Notes under the pieces: model-generated | Told to the model about the DNA's origin: nothing | What the model saw: only the letters and a program-made list of their open reading frames with translations | The model's database searches: none | Assembly (NCBI RefSeq): GCF_016862635.1 | Contig: NZ_BONI01000024.1 | Location: 44,225-108,224 of the forward strand | Origin: Catellatospora coxensis | GTDB lineage: Bacteria; Actinomycetota; Actinomycetes; Mycobacteriales; Micromonosporaceae | Reading direction: 5' to 3' | Length of the DNA: 64,000 nt | Translations under genes and position numbers: made by a program | Part shown: piece after piece, positions 47,820 through 57,060 of the stretch | Position numbering within the stretch: the first letter of the stretch is position 1 | Layout of the letters: each line of letters begins with the position of its first letter

Positions 47820-48784
47820 CGGGTGAACTCCTTGAACCGGCGCAGCAGCAGCACGGTCGCGGTCATCGAGACCACGAACAGCACCACGGCCAGCACATTG
47901 GCGTACCCGAGCACGTGGTAGCGGAAGCCGACCACGTACAGCCAGAGCGGATAGGTGAACGTCGAGCCCTCGGGGTAGCCGAACGTGTCGGAGATGCCGC
48001 CGCCGCCGGTGACCTGCCCGGAGGCGACGCTGGCGGCGACGGCGGCCTGGGTGAAGTACTGCAGCGTGCCGATGATCCCGGTGATGGCGGCGAACGCCAG
48101 CACGGGCGAGATGCTGGGCAGGGTCACGTACCGGAAGCGCTGCCAGCTGCCCGCGCCGTCGAGCGAGGCGGCCTCGTGCAGCTCGGCGGGCACGTCCAGC
48201 AGCGCCGCGATGAAGATCATCATCAGGTCGCCGATGCCCCACATGGCCAGCACGACCAGCGACGGCTTGGCCCAGGCGGGGTCGTTGAACCACAGCGGCG
48301 GGTCGTCGACGCCGAGCGCCGACAGTGCCGTGTTCACCGGGCCGGTGCCGGGCTTGAGCAGCAGCACGAACGCGAGCGTCGCGGCGACCGGCGGGGCGAG
48401 CGCGGGCAGGTAGAACAGCGTGCGGTACACCCCGCGGGCCCGCTTGACCTGGTTGAGCAGCAGCGCGGTGAGCAGCGCGCCGAGCATGCGCGCAGGCACC
48501 ATCACCAGGACCAGCCACAGCGTGTTCTTCGCCGCCCGGACCACGTTGTCGTCCTCGAACAGGAAACGCCAGTTGTCCAGCCCGACCCACTCCGGGGCCT
48601 GGATCAGGTTGAACCGGGTGAACGAGAAGTACACCGCCGACACCAGCGGATACACCAGGAACAGCGCGAGGCCCACGAGGGTCGGGGCGACGAAGGTGTA
48701 CGGCGTCAGCCTGCGCCGCAGCCGGGTGAGCCTGGGGGAGGGGGTGCGGGACGGACCCGCACCCCCGGTGAGCGGCAGTGACAT
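47816..48784 (-). CDS. Carbohydrate ABC transporter permease 1 (MalF type)
   Basis: 322 residues, six membrane segments (YTFVAPTLVGLALFLVYPLV first). EAA-like loop EAASLDGAGSWQRFRYVTLP. Its ATG shares one base with the binding-protein stop (TGATG), so translation is coupled. Confidence 0.92.
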   Translation of the reverse strand: MSLPLTGGAGPSRTPSPRLTRLRRRLTPYTFVAPTLVGLALFLVYPLVSAVYFSFTRFNLIQAPEWVGLDNWRFLFEDDNVVRAAKNTLWLVLVMVPARMLGALLTALLLNQVKRARGVYRTLFYLPALAPPVAATLAFVLLLKPGTGPVNTALSALGVDDPPLWFNDPAWAKPSLVVLAMWGIGDLMMIFIAALLDVPAELHEAASLDGAGSWQRFRYVTLPSISPVLAFAAITGIIGTLQYFTQAAVAASVASGQVTGGGGISDTFGYPEGSTFTYPLWLYVVGFRYHVLGYANVLAVVLFVVSMTATVLLLRRFKEFTR

Positions 48785-50121
48785 CAGCCCGCCAGCTTGA
48801 CGAGGTTGTCGATCTGCTGGTCGACCTTCTTCAGCCCGCCGGCCAGGTCGGTGACCGTGCCGGACTGATAGGACTGCAGGAACCCGGACAGCTCCTCCTG
48901 GTACGCGGCCCCGACCGCGCTCGGCGGCGTGGTTACCGTGGCCGGGTGGGCGAAGATGTCCAGGAACACCTGGAACTCCGGGTCCACCACCAGGTCCTTG
49001 CTGGTCAGCGCATCGGTGGTGCTGGGCACGTTGCGGATGCCGTTGCTGAGCTTGACGATGGCGGCGGTCTCGGTGGTCAGGAAGCGCACCAGGGCCCAGG
49101 CCGCCTCGTTGTTCTTCGCGGTGCGCGACACCCCGATCACGTTGCCGGTGACGTAGCCGCCGCCGTAGCGGGCCGGGTCGGCCACCGGCAGCGGCGCGAC
49201 GCCGAACCGCACGTCCTTGGCCTGGTCGCGCAGGAACGCCATGCGCCACTCGCCGTCGATGTTCATGGCGACCTTGCCCTTGTGGAAGGCGTTGTCGGCG
49301 GACCACTCGTCGCCCAGGCCGGCCCGGAACTTCTCCAGCTTGTCGTAGCCGTACCAGTCGACCAGGTCCTTCTGCCAGCGGACCAGCTCCTGCCACTTCG
49401 GGTCGCTGCCGATGGCCGAGGTGCCGTCGGTGTTGAGCCAGCTCGCGCCGACCATCGGGGCCAGGTGCGACGGCGAGTTCTCGTAGAAGCCGAACGAGGG
49501 CAGGAAACCGGCCCGTTCGATGGTGCCGTCGGGCTTGCGTACCGTCAGCTTCTTGGCCAGCTCGGTCAGCTCGGCCAGCGTCTTGGGCGGCCCGGCGACG
49601 CCGGCCTCGGCGAAGATCGCCTTGTTGTAGTACAGCCCGTACACGTCGGCGAGGAACGGCATCGCGCAGCGCTTGCCCCGGAACTCGGTGTAGGACCGGA
49701 TCACCTCGGGGTAGCGCTTCAGGTCGATCCCGTCGCGCTGCAGGTACGGCGTCAGGTCGGTCCACGCGCCGGAGGAGCAGAACTTGCCGACGATGTCGGT
49801 GGAGTAGCTCAGGCCGACGTCGGGTCCCTGACCCGCGCCGATGGCCTGCAGCATCTTGGTGTCGTCCTGCCCGCCCTTCACGGTGACCTTCACCTTGGGG
49901 TGCTTGGCCTCGAAGTCCTTGACGATCTCGGCGATCGCGTCCGCCTCGCGGTCGGTGAAGAAGTGCCAGAGCTCGACCTCGCCGGACGCCTCGACGCCGG
50001 GACTGGCCAGGGGAGCGGCCTGCTCGCCCGGCGTGCAGGCGGCCGTGGCCAGCAGCCCTGCCGCCAGCGTGGCCAGCAGCAGCCGGGATTTATGAGTGGT
50101 GAACACGTGTTCGCTCCTCAC
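48784..50121 (-). CDS. Sugar-binding lipoprotein of an ABC importer
   Basis: 445 residues. Lipobox LLATAAC near 28, then the family-1 binding fold: VELWHFFTDREADAIAEIVK, DVGLSYSTDIVGKF, VYGLYYNKAIFAEAG and WALVRFLTTETAA. Probably binds cello- or other plant-derived oligosaccharides, judged from the divergent secreted endoglucanase (inference). A GTTAG...CTAAC repeat lies just upstream. Confidence 0.9.
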   Translation of the reverse strand: MRSEHVFTTHKSRLLLATLAAGLLATAACTPGEQAAPLASPGVEASGEVELWHFFTDREADAIAEIVKDFEAKHPKVKVTVKGGQDDTKMLQAIGAGQGPDVGLSYSTDIVGKFCSSGAWTDLTPYLQRDGIDLKRYPEVIRSYTEFRGKRCAMPFLADVYGLYYNKAIFAEAGVAGPPKTLAELTELAKKLTVRKPDGTIERAGFLPSFGFYENSPSHLAPMVGASWLNTDGTSAIGSDPKWQELVRWQKDLVDWYGYDKLEKFRAGLGDEWSADNAFHKGKVAMNIDGEWRMAFLRDQAKDVRFGVAPLPVADPARYGGGYVTGNVIGVSRTAKNNEAAWALVRFLTTETAAIVKLSNGIRNVPSTTDALTSKDLVVDPEFQVFLDIFAHPATVTTPPSAVGAAYQEELSGFLQSYQSGTVTDLAGGLKKVDQQIDNLVKLAG

Positions 50122-50129
50122 TGCACACT

Positions 50130-50148
50130 GTTAGGAAGATTGACTAAC
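50130..50148. promoter_or_regulatory. GTTAG-N9-CTAAC inverted repeat near the binding-protein start
   Basis: GTTAGGAAGATTGACTAAC, 9 bp before the minus-strand ATG at 50121, so it overlaps the expected leader. A related repeat lies at 50357 by the divergent cellulase, suggesting a shared repressor. Confidence 0.45.
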
Positions 50149-50356
50149 TATTGCGTCGAGGATCGAGCGTGCGGGCACCGCTGTCAACACCTGCCGGCGG
50201 GATCGACGCAGGCCGGGCGCGCTCCCACGTCCGATGTGGAACCGCCGGAACCGTTACGCGTCAGGTTCCGTAGCTGGTGAAGGTTGATTTAAGCGATCAT
50301 TAAGTCGGCTCGCCTTGACGGCCTCGCATCGACGAACTTAGGGTGGTCAATAGTAA

Positions 50357-50371
50357 GTTAGTTTTCCTAAC
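50357..50371. promoter_or_regulatory. GTTAG-N5-CTAAC inverted repeat before the endoglucanase gene
   Basis: GTTAGTTTTCCTAAC, 37 bp before the plus-strand ATG. AT-rich TTTCCTAAC motifs of this kind are, to my recollection, frequent before cellulase genes in Micromonosporaceae. The 286-bp gap holds both repeats and no gene. Confidence 0.5.
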
Positions 50372-50407
50372 AGATGGGCCGGTCCCGTCCGGCCCGTGGA
50401 GGCGCGC

Positions 50408-51868
50408 ATGTCACGAAAACTGAGGAACGTCCTGGTCGCCGGTGCGGTGTCCGTGCTGGCCGCGGTGTCGCTGGCCGTCGCGGTCGGCTCCGCGAGCGCG
50501 GCGACCACCCCCACCGCCACCTTCACGAAGGTGTCCGACTGGGGCTCCGGATTCGAGGGCCGCTACACGATCACCAACGGTGGCGGCAGCACCCTGAACA
50601 CCTGGCAGGTGTCGTTCACCCTGCCTGCCGGCACCACCATCAGCTCGCACTGGGACGCCGCCCGCTCGGGCAGCGGCCAGCAGGTCGTCTTCGCCAACCT
50701 GTCCTGGAACGGCACCATCGCCCCCGGCGCGTCCGTCGTCTTCGGCTTCATCGGCGCGGGCTCCGGCAGCCCCAGCGGCTGCCTGCTCAACGGCCAGCCC
50801 TGCACCGGCGGCGCCCAGCCCAGCCCGTCGGCGTCGTCCCCGCGCCCGCCGTCACCGTCCGCGTCGCCCTCGAAGCCGCCGTCGCCCTCGGCGTCGCCGT
50901 CGGCCAGCCCCAGCACCAGCCCGACGGCCGACCCCGGCACTCCGGTGGCCGCCAACGGCCAGCTGCGGGTCTGCGGGCGGCAGCTGTGCAACAAGAACGG
51001 CAAGGCGGTCCAGCTGCGCGGCATGAGCACGCACGGCATCCAGTGGTACGCGAACTGCGCCACCGCCGGTTCGCTGGACGTGCTGGCCAACGAGTGGAAG
51101 GCCGACGTGCTGCGCGTCTCCATGTACATCCAGGAGGACGGGTACGAGACCGACCCGCGCCGCTTCACGGACCTGGTGCACAACTACATCGAGCTGGCCA
51201 CGGCCCGCGGCATGTACGCCATCGTCGACTGGCACATGCTCGACCCCGGTGACCCGAACTACAACCTGGCCCGCGCGAAGACGTTCTTCGCCGAGATCGC
51301 CCAGCGCCACGCGAACAAGGTCAACGTGCTGTACGAGATCGCCAACGAGCCCAGCGAGGTCAGCTGGTCCACCATCAAGAGCTACGCCGACCAGGTCATC
51401 CCGGTCATCCGCCAGCGCGACCCCGAGGCCGTCGTGCTCGTCGGCACCCCCGACTGGTCCTCGCTGTCGGTGTCCGGCGACGGCAACGGCGTCGCGACCA
51501 TCGCCGCCAACCCGGTCACCGCCGGCAACCTGATGTACGTCTTCCACTTCTACGCCGCCTCGCACGGCAGCGTGTACTACAACACCTTCGCCCAGGCCGT
51601 GGACACCCTGCCGATGTTCGTCACCGAGTTCGGCACCCAGCAGGCCACCGGCGACGGCCCGAACGACTTCACCAACGCCCAGCGCTACCTCGACCTGATG
51701 GCCGCCAGGAAGGTCAGCTGGGTCAACTGGAACTACTCCGACGACTTCCGCTCCGGCGCCGTCTTCACCACCGGCACCTGCGCTACCGGCCAGTTCTCCG
51801 GCACCACCCGCCTCAAGCCCGCCGGCTCCTGGATCCGCGACCGCATCCGCACCCCCGACGACTTCTAG
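50408..51868 (+). CDS. Secreted endoglucanase: CBM2 + Pro/Ser linker + GH5
   Basis: 486 residues. Signal peptide to about residue 32; CBM2-like domain about 33-130 (FTKVSDWGSGFEGRYTITNG, W and N-G features); linker about 135-180 rich in Pro and Ser; GH5 catalytic domain about 185-486. Acid/base Glu314 in YEIANEPSEV and nucleophile Glu407 in FVTEFGTQQ; GMSTHGIQWYAN and IVDWHM are family motifs. ATG 50408 chosen because GTGGAGG precedes it. It hydrolyses cellulose outside the cell; products would enter through the divergent importer. Confidence 0.94.
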   Translation: MSRKLRNVLVAGAVSVLAAVSLAVAVGSASAATTPTATFTKVSDWGSGFEGRYTITNGGGSTLNTWQVSFTLPAGTTISSHWDAARSGSGQQVVFANLSWNGTIAPGASVVFGFIGAGSGSPSGCLLNGQPCTGGAQPSPSASSPRPPSPSASPSKPPSPSASPSASPSTSPTADPGTPVAANGQLRVCGRQLCNKNGKAVQLRGMSTHGIQWYANCATAGSLDVLANEWKADVLRVSMYIQEDGYETDPRRFTDLVHNYIELATARGMYAIVDWHMLDPGDPNYNLARAKTFFAEIAQRHANKVNVLYEIANEPSEVSWSTIKSYADQVIPVIRQRDPEAVVLVGTPDWSSLSVSGDGNGVATIAANPVTAGNLMYVFHFYAASHGSVYYNTFAQAVDTLPMFVTEFGTQQATGDGPNDFTNAQRYLDLMAARKVSWVNWNYSDDFRSGAVFTTGTCATGQFSGTTRLKPAGSWIRDRIRTPDDF

Positions 51869-51907
51869 CCCATCCCCACCCCCACCCACCCACCCACCCC
51901 GCCCCAC

Positions 51908-51974
51908 CGCGTTGATCATGAACTTATGGCACGGCTCGACGGCGTGTCACCGGCACAACCTCATGATCAACGCG
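51908..51974. terminator. Inverted repeat after the endoglucanase gene
   Basis: Perfect 14-bp arms CGCGTTGATCATGA and its complement with a 39-base loop, 40 bp after the stop. Likely terminator or REP-type element. Confidence 0.6.
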
Positions 51975-52048
51975 GAGGGGCGGTGGTCTTTTGCTGGAGT
52001 GGCAACGTTGGTTGCCTGCCGGGCTGCGGCGGGGGCAGGGTGGTCGGT

Positions 52049-52696
52049 ATGACCGACGCGCAGGCAATCGAGATCATGTTCACCGCGGAGTTCTGGGACG
52101 AGCGGTACGGCTCCAAGGACCGGGTGTGGAGCGGCAACCCGAACCCGCACCTGGTAACCACCGTCGCCGGGCTCGCGCCGGGGGACGCGCTCGACGTCGG
52201 CAGCGGCGAGGGCGCCGACGCCGTCTGGCTGGCCGGCAACGGCTGGCGGGTCACCGGCGTCGACGTGTCCACCGTGGCGCTGCGACGCGCCGCCGCGCAC
52301 GCCGCCGAGCGGGGCGAGCAGCTCGCCGACCGCATCACCTGGCAGCAGGTCGACGTGCTGTCCTGGGACCCGGCGCCCGCTCAGTACGACCTGGTGTCGG
52401 CGCAGTTCATGCACCTGCCCCGCCCCGCGCTGGAGGCGCTGCACCGCCGCCTGGCCGCAGCGGTGCGCCCCGGCGGCACGCTGCTGATCGTCGGGCACCA
52501 CCCGTCGGATCTCGACACCACCATCGGCCGCCCTCGCCTGCCGGAGCTGATGTTCACGGCGGAGCAGGTCGCCGCCACGCTGGACGAGCGCGACTGGGAC
52601 ATCCGCGCCGAGACCCCCGGCCGCGAGGTCACCGACCCCGACGGCAACCCGGTCACCATCCACGACGCCGTGCTGACGGCGGTCCGCCGGAGCTGA
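52049..52696 (+). CDS. SAM-dependent methyltransferase, class I
   Basis: 215 residues. MFTAEFWDERYGS with VWSGNPNPHL at the N-terminus, SAM motif I ALDVGSGEGADAVWLAGNGW, VTGVDVS (motif II), YDLVSAQFMHLPR (motif post-I). Resembles TehB/thiopurine-type methyltransferases. The ATG at 52049 has only a weak ribosome site; Met at 52076 (MFTAEFW) is an alternative. Confidence 0.88.
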   Translation: MTDAQAIEIMFTAEFWDERYGSKDRVWSGNPNPHLVTTVAGLAPGDALDVGSGEGADAVWLAGNGWRVTGVDVSTVALRRAAAHAAERGEQLADRITWQQVDVLSWDPAPAQYDLVSAQFMHLPRPALEALHRRLAAAVRPGGTLLIVGHHPSDLDTTIGRPRLPELMFTAEQVAATLDERDWDIRAETPGREVTDPDGNPVTIHDAVLTAVRRS

Positions 52697-52752
52697 ACCG
52701 GGTGACCCGCTGCGGATCGATCGCGCCGCAGCGGGTCCCGGCCTGGCCTGCG

Positions 52753-53694
52753 TCAGGCCACGTAGCCGTTGAACACGTGCACCCCGTCATGGGCGCCGGT
52801 CTCGTTGGCCCGGTTGGTGTTGAAGTACAACCTGCCGTCGCTGATACCGACGCCTTCGATCTCGAACAGCTCCGAGTACGCGGAGGAGGTGATGCGGAAG
52901 GACAGGTCGGTGGCGGCGGGTGCGGTCCCGGTCGTCGTCGGCGACACGTTCCGGTACACCAGCACGATGCTGCGGTTGTCCTTGGTCAGCGGATAGTAGA
53001 GGACCTTCTTGGCCGCGTCGTAGAAGATCCCCTGGGTGAGGAAGGTCCCCAGGTCCGACACCGGAGCGCCGTTGACCAGGGCGCCCTCGACCTGCAGGTC
53101 GAACGCCTTCGTCAGGTCGATGGTCCCGGAGGACGCACGCAGCGGCAGGCTGCCGTTGTAGATCGTGCGTCCGCTCTTGAACAGGAACGTGATCGTGGTG
53201 CCGCTGACCGACACCCGGTTGATCCCGGACGGCGCGAAGGCGGCCCCGTTGAGCCGCACCTGGTAAGACCCGGCATGGTAATAGGTGGTGCCGTCGTAGC
53301 GCAGCCGCACGAGCTGCGGTCCGCTCGCCTTCATGGTGACGACGAACAGGTGGTGCTGAGCGTCGATGTCGACGATCGTCATGTCGTTGCCGTGTCCGAG
53401 CCAGGTGTTCGTCGTCCCGCCGTTCGTGCCGTTGGTCATCAGCACGCGCTCGCCGGTGGTCTTGTGGACCCGGTAGATGACGGACACGTCGTCGACATTG
53501 GTGTGATTCTTGATGGAGTACAGGTAGGTCGATCCGGCGGCGAATCCCTGTACTCCGGTGCAGCAGCTGGTGTTCGGTGTGTCGGCGATGTCGGTGTACG
53601 TGTTGAAGTAGGCGGCCTGCGCCGGCTGTCCTGTCAGGGCCAGTAGCCCGAGAACCAGGGCTACCGAAGTGGCCAGTCGTCCACCAAGTCGCAT
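52753..53694 (-). CDS. Secreted protein of unknown function, beta-rich
   Basis: 313 residues. Sec signal LATSVALVLGLLALTGQPAQ ending AQAA. The mature part has repeated beta-strand pairs (YLYSIKNHTNVDDVSVIYRV, HHLFVVTMKASGPQLVRLRY, VLYYPLTKDNRSIVLVYRN) suggesting a propeller, and an adjacent Cys pair (SCCTG). No catalytic motif and no membrane anchor. Confidence 0.65.
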   Translation of the reverse strand: MRLGGRLATSVALVLGLLALTGQPAQAAYFNTYTDIADTPNTSCCTGVQGFAAGSTYLYSIKNHTNVDDVSVIYRVHKTTGERVLMTNGTNGGTTNTWLGHGNDMTIVDIDAQHHLFVVTMKASGPQLVRLRYDGTTYYHAGSYQVRLNGAAFAPSGINRVSVSGTTITFLFKSGRTIYNGSLPLRASSGTIDLTKAFDLQVEGALVNGAPVSDLGTFLTQGIFYDAAKKVLYYPLTKDNRSIVLVYRNVSPTTTGTAPAATDLSFRITSSAYSELFEIEGVGISDGRLYFNTNRANETGAHDGVHVFNGYVA

Positions 53695-53794
53695 GTGTCC
53701 TCCCCGCAGTCGTGACGACGTGGGCCCGGTGCCCGAAGATCGTCAAGCGCAGGCTATGCCGAGCGGTCAGGGCGGGCAACACGGGACGAACACG

Positions 53795-53843
53795 GCGAAC
53801 GGCCGTGGCATACGGGATGTGCCCGTATGCCACGACCGTTCGC
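53795..53843 (-). terminator. Strong hairpin after the MMPL exporter gene
   Basis: Arms of 22 bp with one mismatch around CGTGGCATACGGG/CCCGTATGCCACG, five-base loop. It ends 3 bp before the MMPL stop codon and also stands in front of the secreted-protein promoter. Confidence 0.75.
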
Positions 53844-53846
53844 TTG

Positions 53847-56045
53847 TCAGACGCCGGCGCCCACCGGCTCGCGCACCGGCTCCTCGGCCCGGTTCAGCTT
53901 CTCGCCCTCGACGTCCACGTTGGGCAGGATGCGGTCCAGCCAGCGCGGCAGCCACCAGGCGGCCCTGCCGAGCAGCGACATCAGCGCCGGCACGATGGTC
54001 ATGCGGACGATGAACGCGTCCACCAGCACGCCGAACGCCAGCGCGAAGCCGATCGACTGGATCAGCGTCTCACCGGAGAACACGAACCCGCCGAACACGC
54101 TGATCATGATGATGGCGGCGGCGGTGACCACCCGGGCTCCGTGGCGGAAGCCGGTGATCACGGCGTCGCGGGCCGGCGCGCCGTGCACGAAGTCCTCGCG
54201 CATCCGGGTCACCAGGAACACCTGGTAGTCCATGGCCAGGCCGAACAGGATGCCGATGAGCAGCACCGGCAGCATGCTCATGATCGGCCCGGTCTCCTGC
54301 ACGCCGAACACGTCGCCGAGCCAGCCCCACTGGAACACGGCCACCACCGCGCCGAACGTCGCCGCGACGCTGAGCAGGAAGCCGAGCGTCGCCTTCAGCG
54401 GCACCAGCACCGACCGGAACACCAGCAGCAGCAGCAGGAACGCCAGCCCGACCACGACCGCCAGGTACGGCAGCAGCGCCTCGTCGAGCGTCGTGGACAC
54501 GTCGATGGCCAGTGCGGTGACGCCGGTGACGGCGATGGTCGCGCCGGTCCCGGCGGTCAGCGCCGCGCGCTCGTCGCGCAGGGCGTGCACCAGGTCGGCG
54601 GTGGCCTCGTCGTTCGGTCCGGTCTTCGGGATCACCGCGAGCAGGACGGTGCGGCCGTCGGGGCTCACCCCGTTCGGGGCGGCGTAGAGCACGTTGTCCA
54701 CGGCGGTCAGGCGGGGGACGAGCTGCCCGATGGCGGCCTGCGGGTCGGTGCCCGCGGGCAGGTCGGCCACGACCACCAGCTCACCGTTGAAGCCCGGCCC
54801 GAAACCGGTGGTGACCAGGTCGTACGCCTTGTGCTGGGTGGTGTCGGCGGACTGCATGCCGTCGTCGGGCAGGCCGAGGCGCAGGTCCGCGGCCGGGATC
54901 GCGAGCACGCCGAGCGCGGCGACGGTGAGCACCAGCACCGGGATGCGGAACCGCACCACGAACCGGGCCCAGCGCTCGCCCATCGGGACCGGGCCGGTGT
55001 CGGACTCCGGATCCGGGGTCGCGTGCCCGAACAGGCGTCCCTTGACCAGGCGGTCGCCGGTGAAGCCGAGCAGCGCGGGCAGCAGCGTGACCGCCACGAG
55101 TACCGCGACCGCGACCGTGGCCGCCGCGGACAGGCCCAGGCCGGCCAGCAGCGGGATGCCGACGATGGTCAGCGCGGCCAGCGCGATGATGACGGTGAGC
55201 CCGGCGAACACCACGGCCGAGCCGGCAGTGCCGACGGCGCGCCCGGCGGCCTCCGCGCCGTCCTTGCGGACCAGCAGCTCGTGCCGGAACCGGGAGACGA
55301 TGAACAGGGCGTAGTCGATGCCGACGGCCAGGCCGAGCATCAGCGCCAGGATCAGGCTGTTGGAGTTGATGTCGACGAAGCGCGAGGCGATCGCGACGCC
55401 GGACAGGCCGATGCCGATGCCGGCGATCGCGGTGAGCAGCGGCAGCCCGGCGGAGACCAGCGAGCCCAGCGTGATGATGAGCACCAGGGCCGCGACGGCT
55501 ATGCCGATGACCTCGACGACGCCGGTCTTCGGGTTGGCCCGCAGCGCGTCGCCGCCGACCTCCACGGTCAGCCCGGCGTCGCGGCCGAGCGCGGCCGCGT
55601 CCAGCAGCGCGGCCCGGTCGCTGTCGGTCAGCTCCATGCCCTGCACGCCGTAGGTGACGTGGGCGAAGGCGTAGCGCAGGTCGGGGGAGATGGACTTCGC
55701 GGTGTACGGGTCGATCACCCGCGCGACCTGCGGGGCGTCGTTCAGCGCGCCGACCACGCGGCCGACGGCGGCCTGCACGTCGGGGTCGGTCATCGTCTTG
55801 CCCTCGGGCGTGGCGAACACGACCCGGGCGCGCGCCCCGCCCGCGTGGGCCTCGGGGAAACGCTCACCGAGCTGGTCGATGGCCCGCTGGGCTTCGGTGC
55901 CCGGGATGCTGAAGTCGTTGGACATCTTGCCGGAAAGCGTCGCGGCGCCGGCCCCGGCGAGCGCGAGCAGCAGCACCCAGATGCCGAGGACGATCCAGCG
56001 TCGGCGGTAGGAGAACCGGCCGATCCGGTAGAGGAAGGTCGCCAC
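53847..56045 (-). CDS. MMPL-family RND exporter
   Basis: 732-residue membrane protein with the 12-segment RND-like order: one segment, extracellular domain, five segments, then a repeat. Motifs: FSIPGTEAQRAIDQL, GLAVGIDYALFIVSRFRHEL in the first repeat, LFGLAMDYQVFLVTRMRED in the second. GTG 56045 (ATFLYRIGRFSYRRRW) is preferred because GGAG lies 9 bp before it; an in-frame ATG at 56081 would add 12 residues. Divergent from a TetR regulator. Likely exports a lipid or drug-like molecule. Confidence 0.92.
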   Translation of the reverse strand: MATFLYRIGRFSYRRRWIVLGIWVLLLALAGAGAATLSGKMSNDFSIPGTEAQRAIDQLGERFPEAHAGGARARVVFATPEGKTMTDPDVQAAVGRVVGALNDAPQVARVIDPYTAKSISPDLRYAFAHVTYGVQGMELTDSDRAALLDAAALGRDAGLTVEVGGDALRANPKTGVVEVIGIAVAALVLIITLGSLVSAGLPLLTAIAGIGIGLSGVAIASRFVDINSNSLILALMLGLAVGIDYALFIVSRFRHELLVRKDGAEAAGRAVGTAGSAVVFAGLTVIIALAALTIVGIPLLAGLGLSAAATVAVAVLVAVTLLPALLGFTGDRLVKGRLFGHATPDPESDTGPVPMGERWARFVVRFRIPVLVLTVAALGVLAIPAADLRLGLPDDGMQSADTTQHKAYDLVTTGFGPGFNGELVVVADLPAGTDPQAAIGQLVPRLTAVDNVLYAAPNGVSPDGRTVLLAVIPKTGPNDEATADLVHALRDERAALTAGTGATIAVTGVTALAIDVSTTLDEALLPYLAVVVGLAFLLLLLVFRSVLVPLKATLGFLLSVAATFGAVVAVFQWGWLGDVFGVQETGPIMSMLPVLLIGILFGLAMDYQVFLVTRMREDFVHGAPARDAVITGFRHGARVVTAAAIIMISVFGGFVFSGETLIQSIGFALAFGVLVDAFIVRMTIVPALMSLLGRAAWWLPRWLDRILPNVDVEGEKLNRAEEPVREPVGAGV

Positions 56046-56141
56046 GTCGAGTACTCCAAACGAGGGATGGGTGGCTGTCATCGCGGCGAAACATGCTGTT
56101 CACGTGCATGTTCAGGGGTCGCCGCACCACGGCCGACCCTA

Positions 56142-56250
56142 GCCGTTCGGCAAGGAGTGAGCAAGCCGATCGGCAAGGAGTGAACCTGTCGATCGGCAAG
56201 TTTTCAGCTTGCCGTTCGGCTGGTTTCCAGCTTGTCGACCGGCTAGGCGG
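56142..56250. promoter_or_regulatory. Array of about five CGGCAAG half-sites between MMPL and TetR genes
   Basis: Three copies of CG(A/T)TCGGCAAG in one direction at about 56144, 56167 and 56190, and two inverted relatives (CTTGCCGTTCGG, CTTGTCGACCGG) at about 56208 and 56231. Spacing is 22-23 bp, about two helical turns. A multi-site operator for the adjacent TetR protein is likely. Confidence 0.65.
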
Positions 56251-56325
56251 AAGGCTGCTGATCAGCTAGATTTGCTCAGGACGGGTGACTTCCCCCGGCG
56301 TCGTTGATCTGGTAAGGAGGGTGCC

Positions 56326-56907
56326 GTGAGAGCTGCGACACACGCCGACTCGCGCAGCCCGGAGCGCACCCGGCAGCGCCTGCTGGACGAGGCCTGCCGG
56401 CTGTTCGCCATGCACAGCTTCGCCGGCACCTCGCTGCAGATGATCGCCGACACCCTCGGCGTCACCAAGGCGGCCGTCTACCACCACTTCAAGACCCGCG
56501 ACGACATCCTGACCGCGGTGATCCAGCCCGCCATCGAGGAGATGCACGCGATCATCGCCGCCGCCGAGGCGCAGCGCACCCCGTCCGCGCGCGCCGATGC
56601 GATGCTGTCGGGCCTGGTCGACCTGACCGTCAAGCACCGCGGCCTGATCGCGATGATCGGCACGGACCCCGGCGTGACCAGCGCGCTGCAGAGCCACCCC
56701 GACGTGATGGAGCTGTTCCGCCGCCCCGGCGAGCTGATGGCCCTCGACGGCTCCGCCGAAGCCGAGATCAACGCGACCCTCGCCCTGGCCGGCATCGCCA
56801 CCACCGCCTCGTCGCCGGTGATGCAGCACCACGACGCCGACGTGCTCCGTCGCCACCTGCTCGCCGCCGGCCGCCGCATCCTCGGCCTGCGCGCCCGCAA
56901 GCCCTGA
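56326..56907 (+). CDS. TetR-family regulator
   Basis: 193 residues. N-terminal HTH TRQRLLDEACRLFAMHSFAG then TSLQMIADTLGVTKAAVYHHF; the C-terminal ligand domain is helical. GTG 56326 has AAGGAGG 5 bp upstream. Divergent from the MMPL exporter, whose expression it probably represses through the half-site array between them. Confidence 0.93.
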   Translation: MRAATHADSRSPERTRQRLLDEACRLFAMHSFAGTSLQMIADTLGVTKAAVYHHFKTRDDILTAVIQPAIEEMHAIIAAAEAQRTPSARADAMLSGLVDLTVKHRGLIAMIGTDPGVTSALQSHPDVMELFRRPGELMALDGSAEAEINATLALAGIATTASSPVMQHHDADVLRRHLLAAGRRILGLRARKP

Positions 56908-56937
56908 CCCACCCGCCGCCCGCGCGCCGCGTACGCT

Positions 56938-57017
56938 CAAGATCGACCGATGTGCCGGGCACCTGTGCGTATCTTGCGCGTTGATAAGCACAGGTGCCGG
57001 GCAAGTCCGACGGTCTT
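56938..57017. repeat. 80-bp dispersed repeat, copy 1
   Basis: CAAGATCGACCGATGTGCCG... to CAAGTCCGACGGTCTTG, with internal perfect arms GGCACCTGTGC/GCACAGGTGCC. A related copy in the same orientation is at 59895-59974. It lies between the TetR stop and the nitronate monooxygenase start. Confidence 0.6.
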
Positions 57018-57060
57018 GGTCCGGTCAGGCGGCCCGCTGGCCGGGTCCCGGGAGGTGGAC

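Noticed and set aside
53712..56183. Long plus-strand frame opposite the MMPL gene
   Set aside because: Composition is Gln/His/Arg-rich and typical of a frame opposite a real gene; the minus-strand product has clear MMPL motifs.
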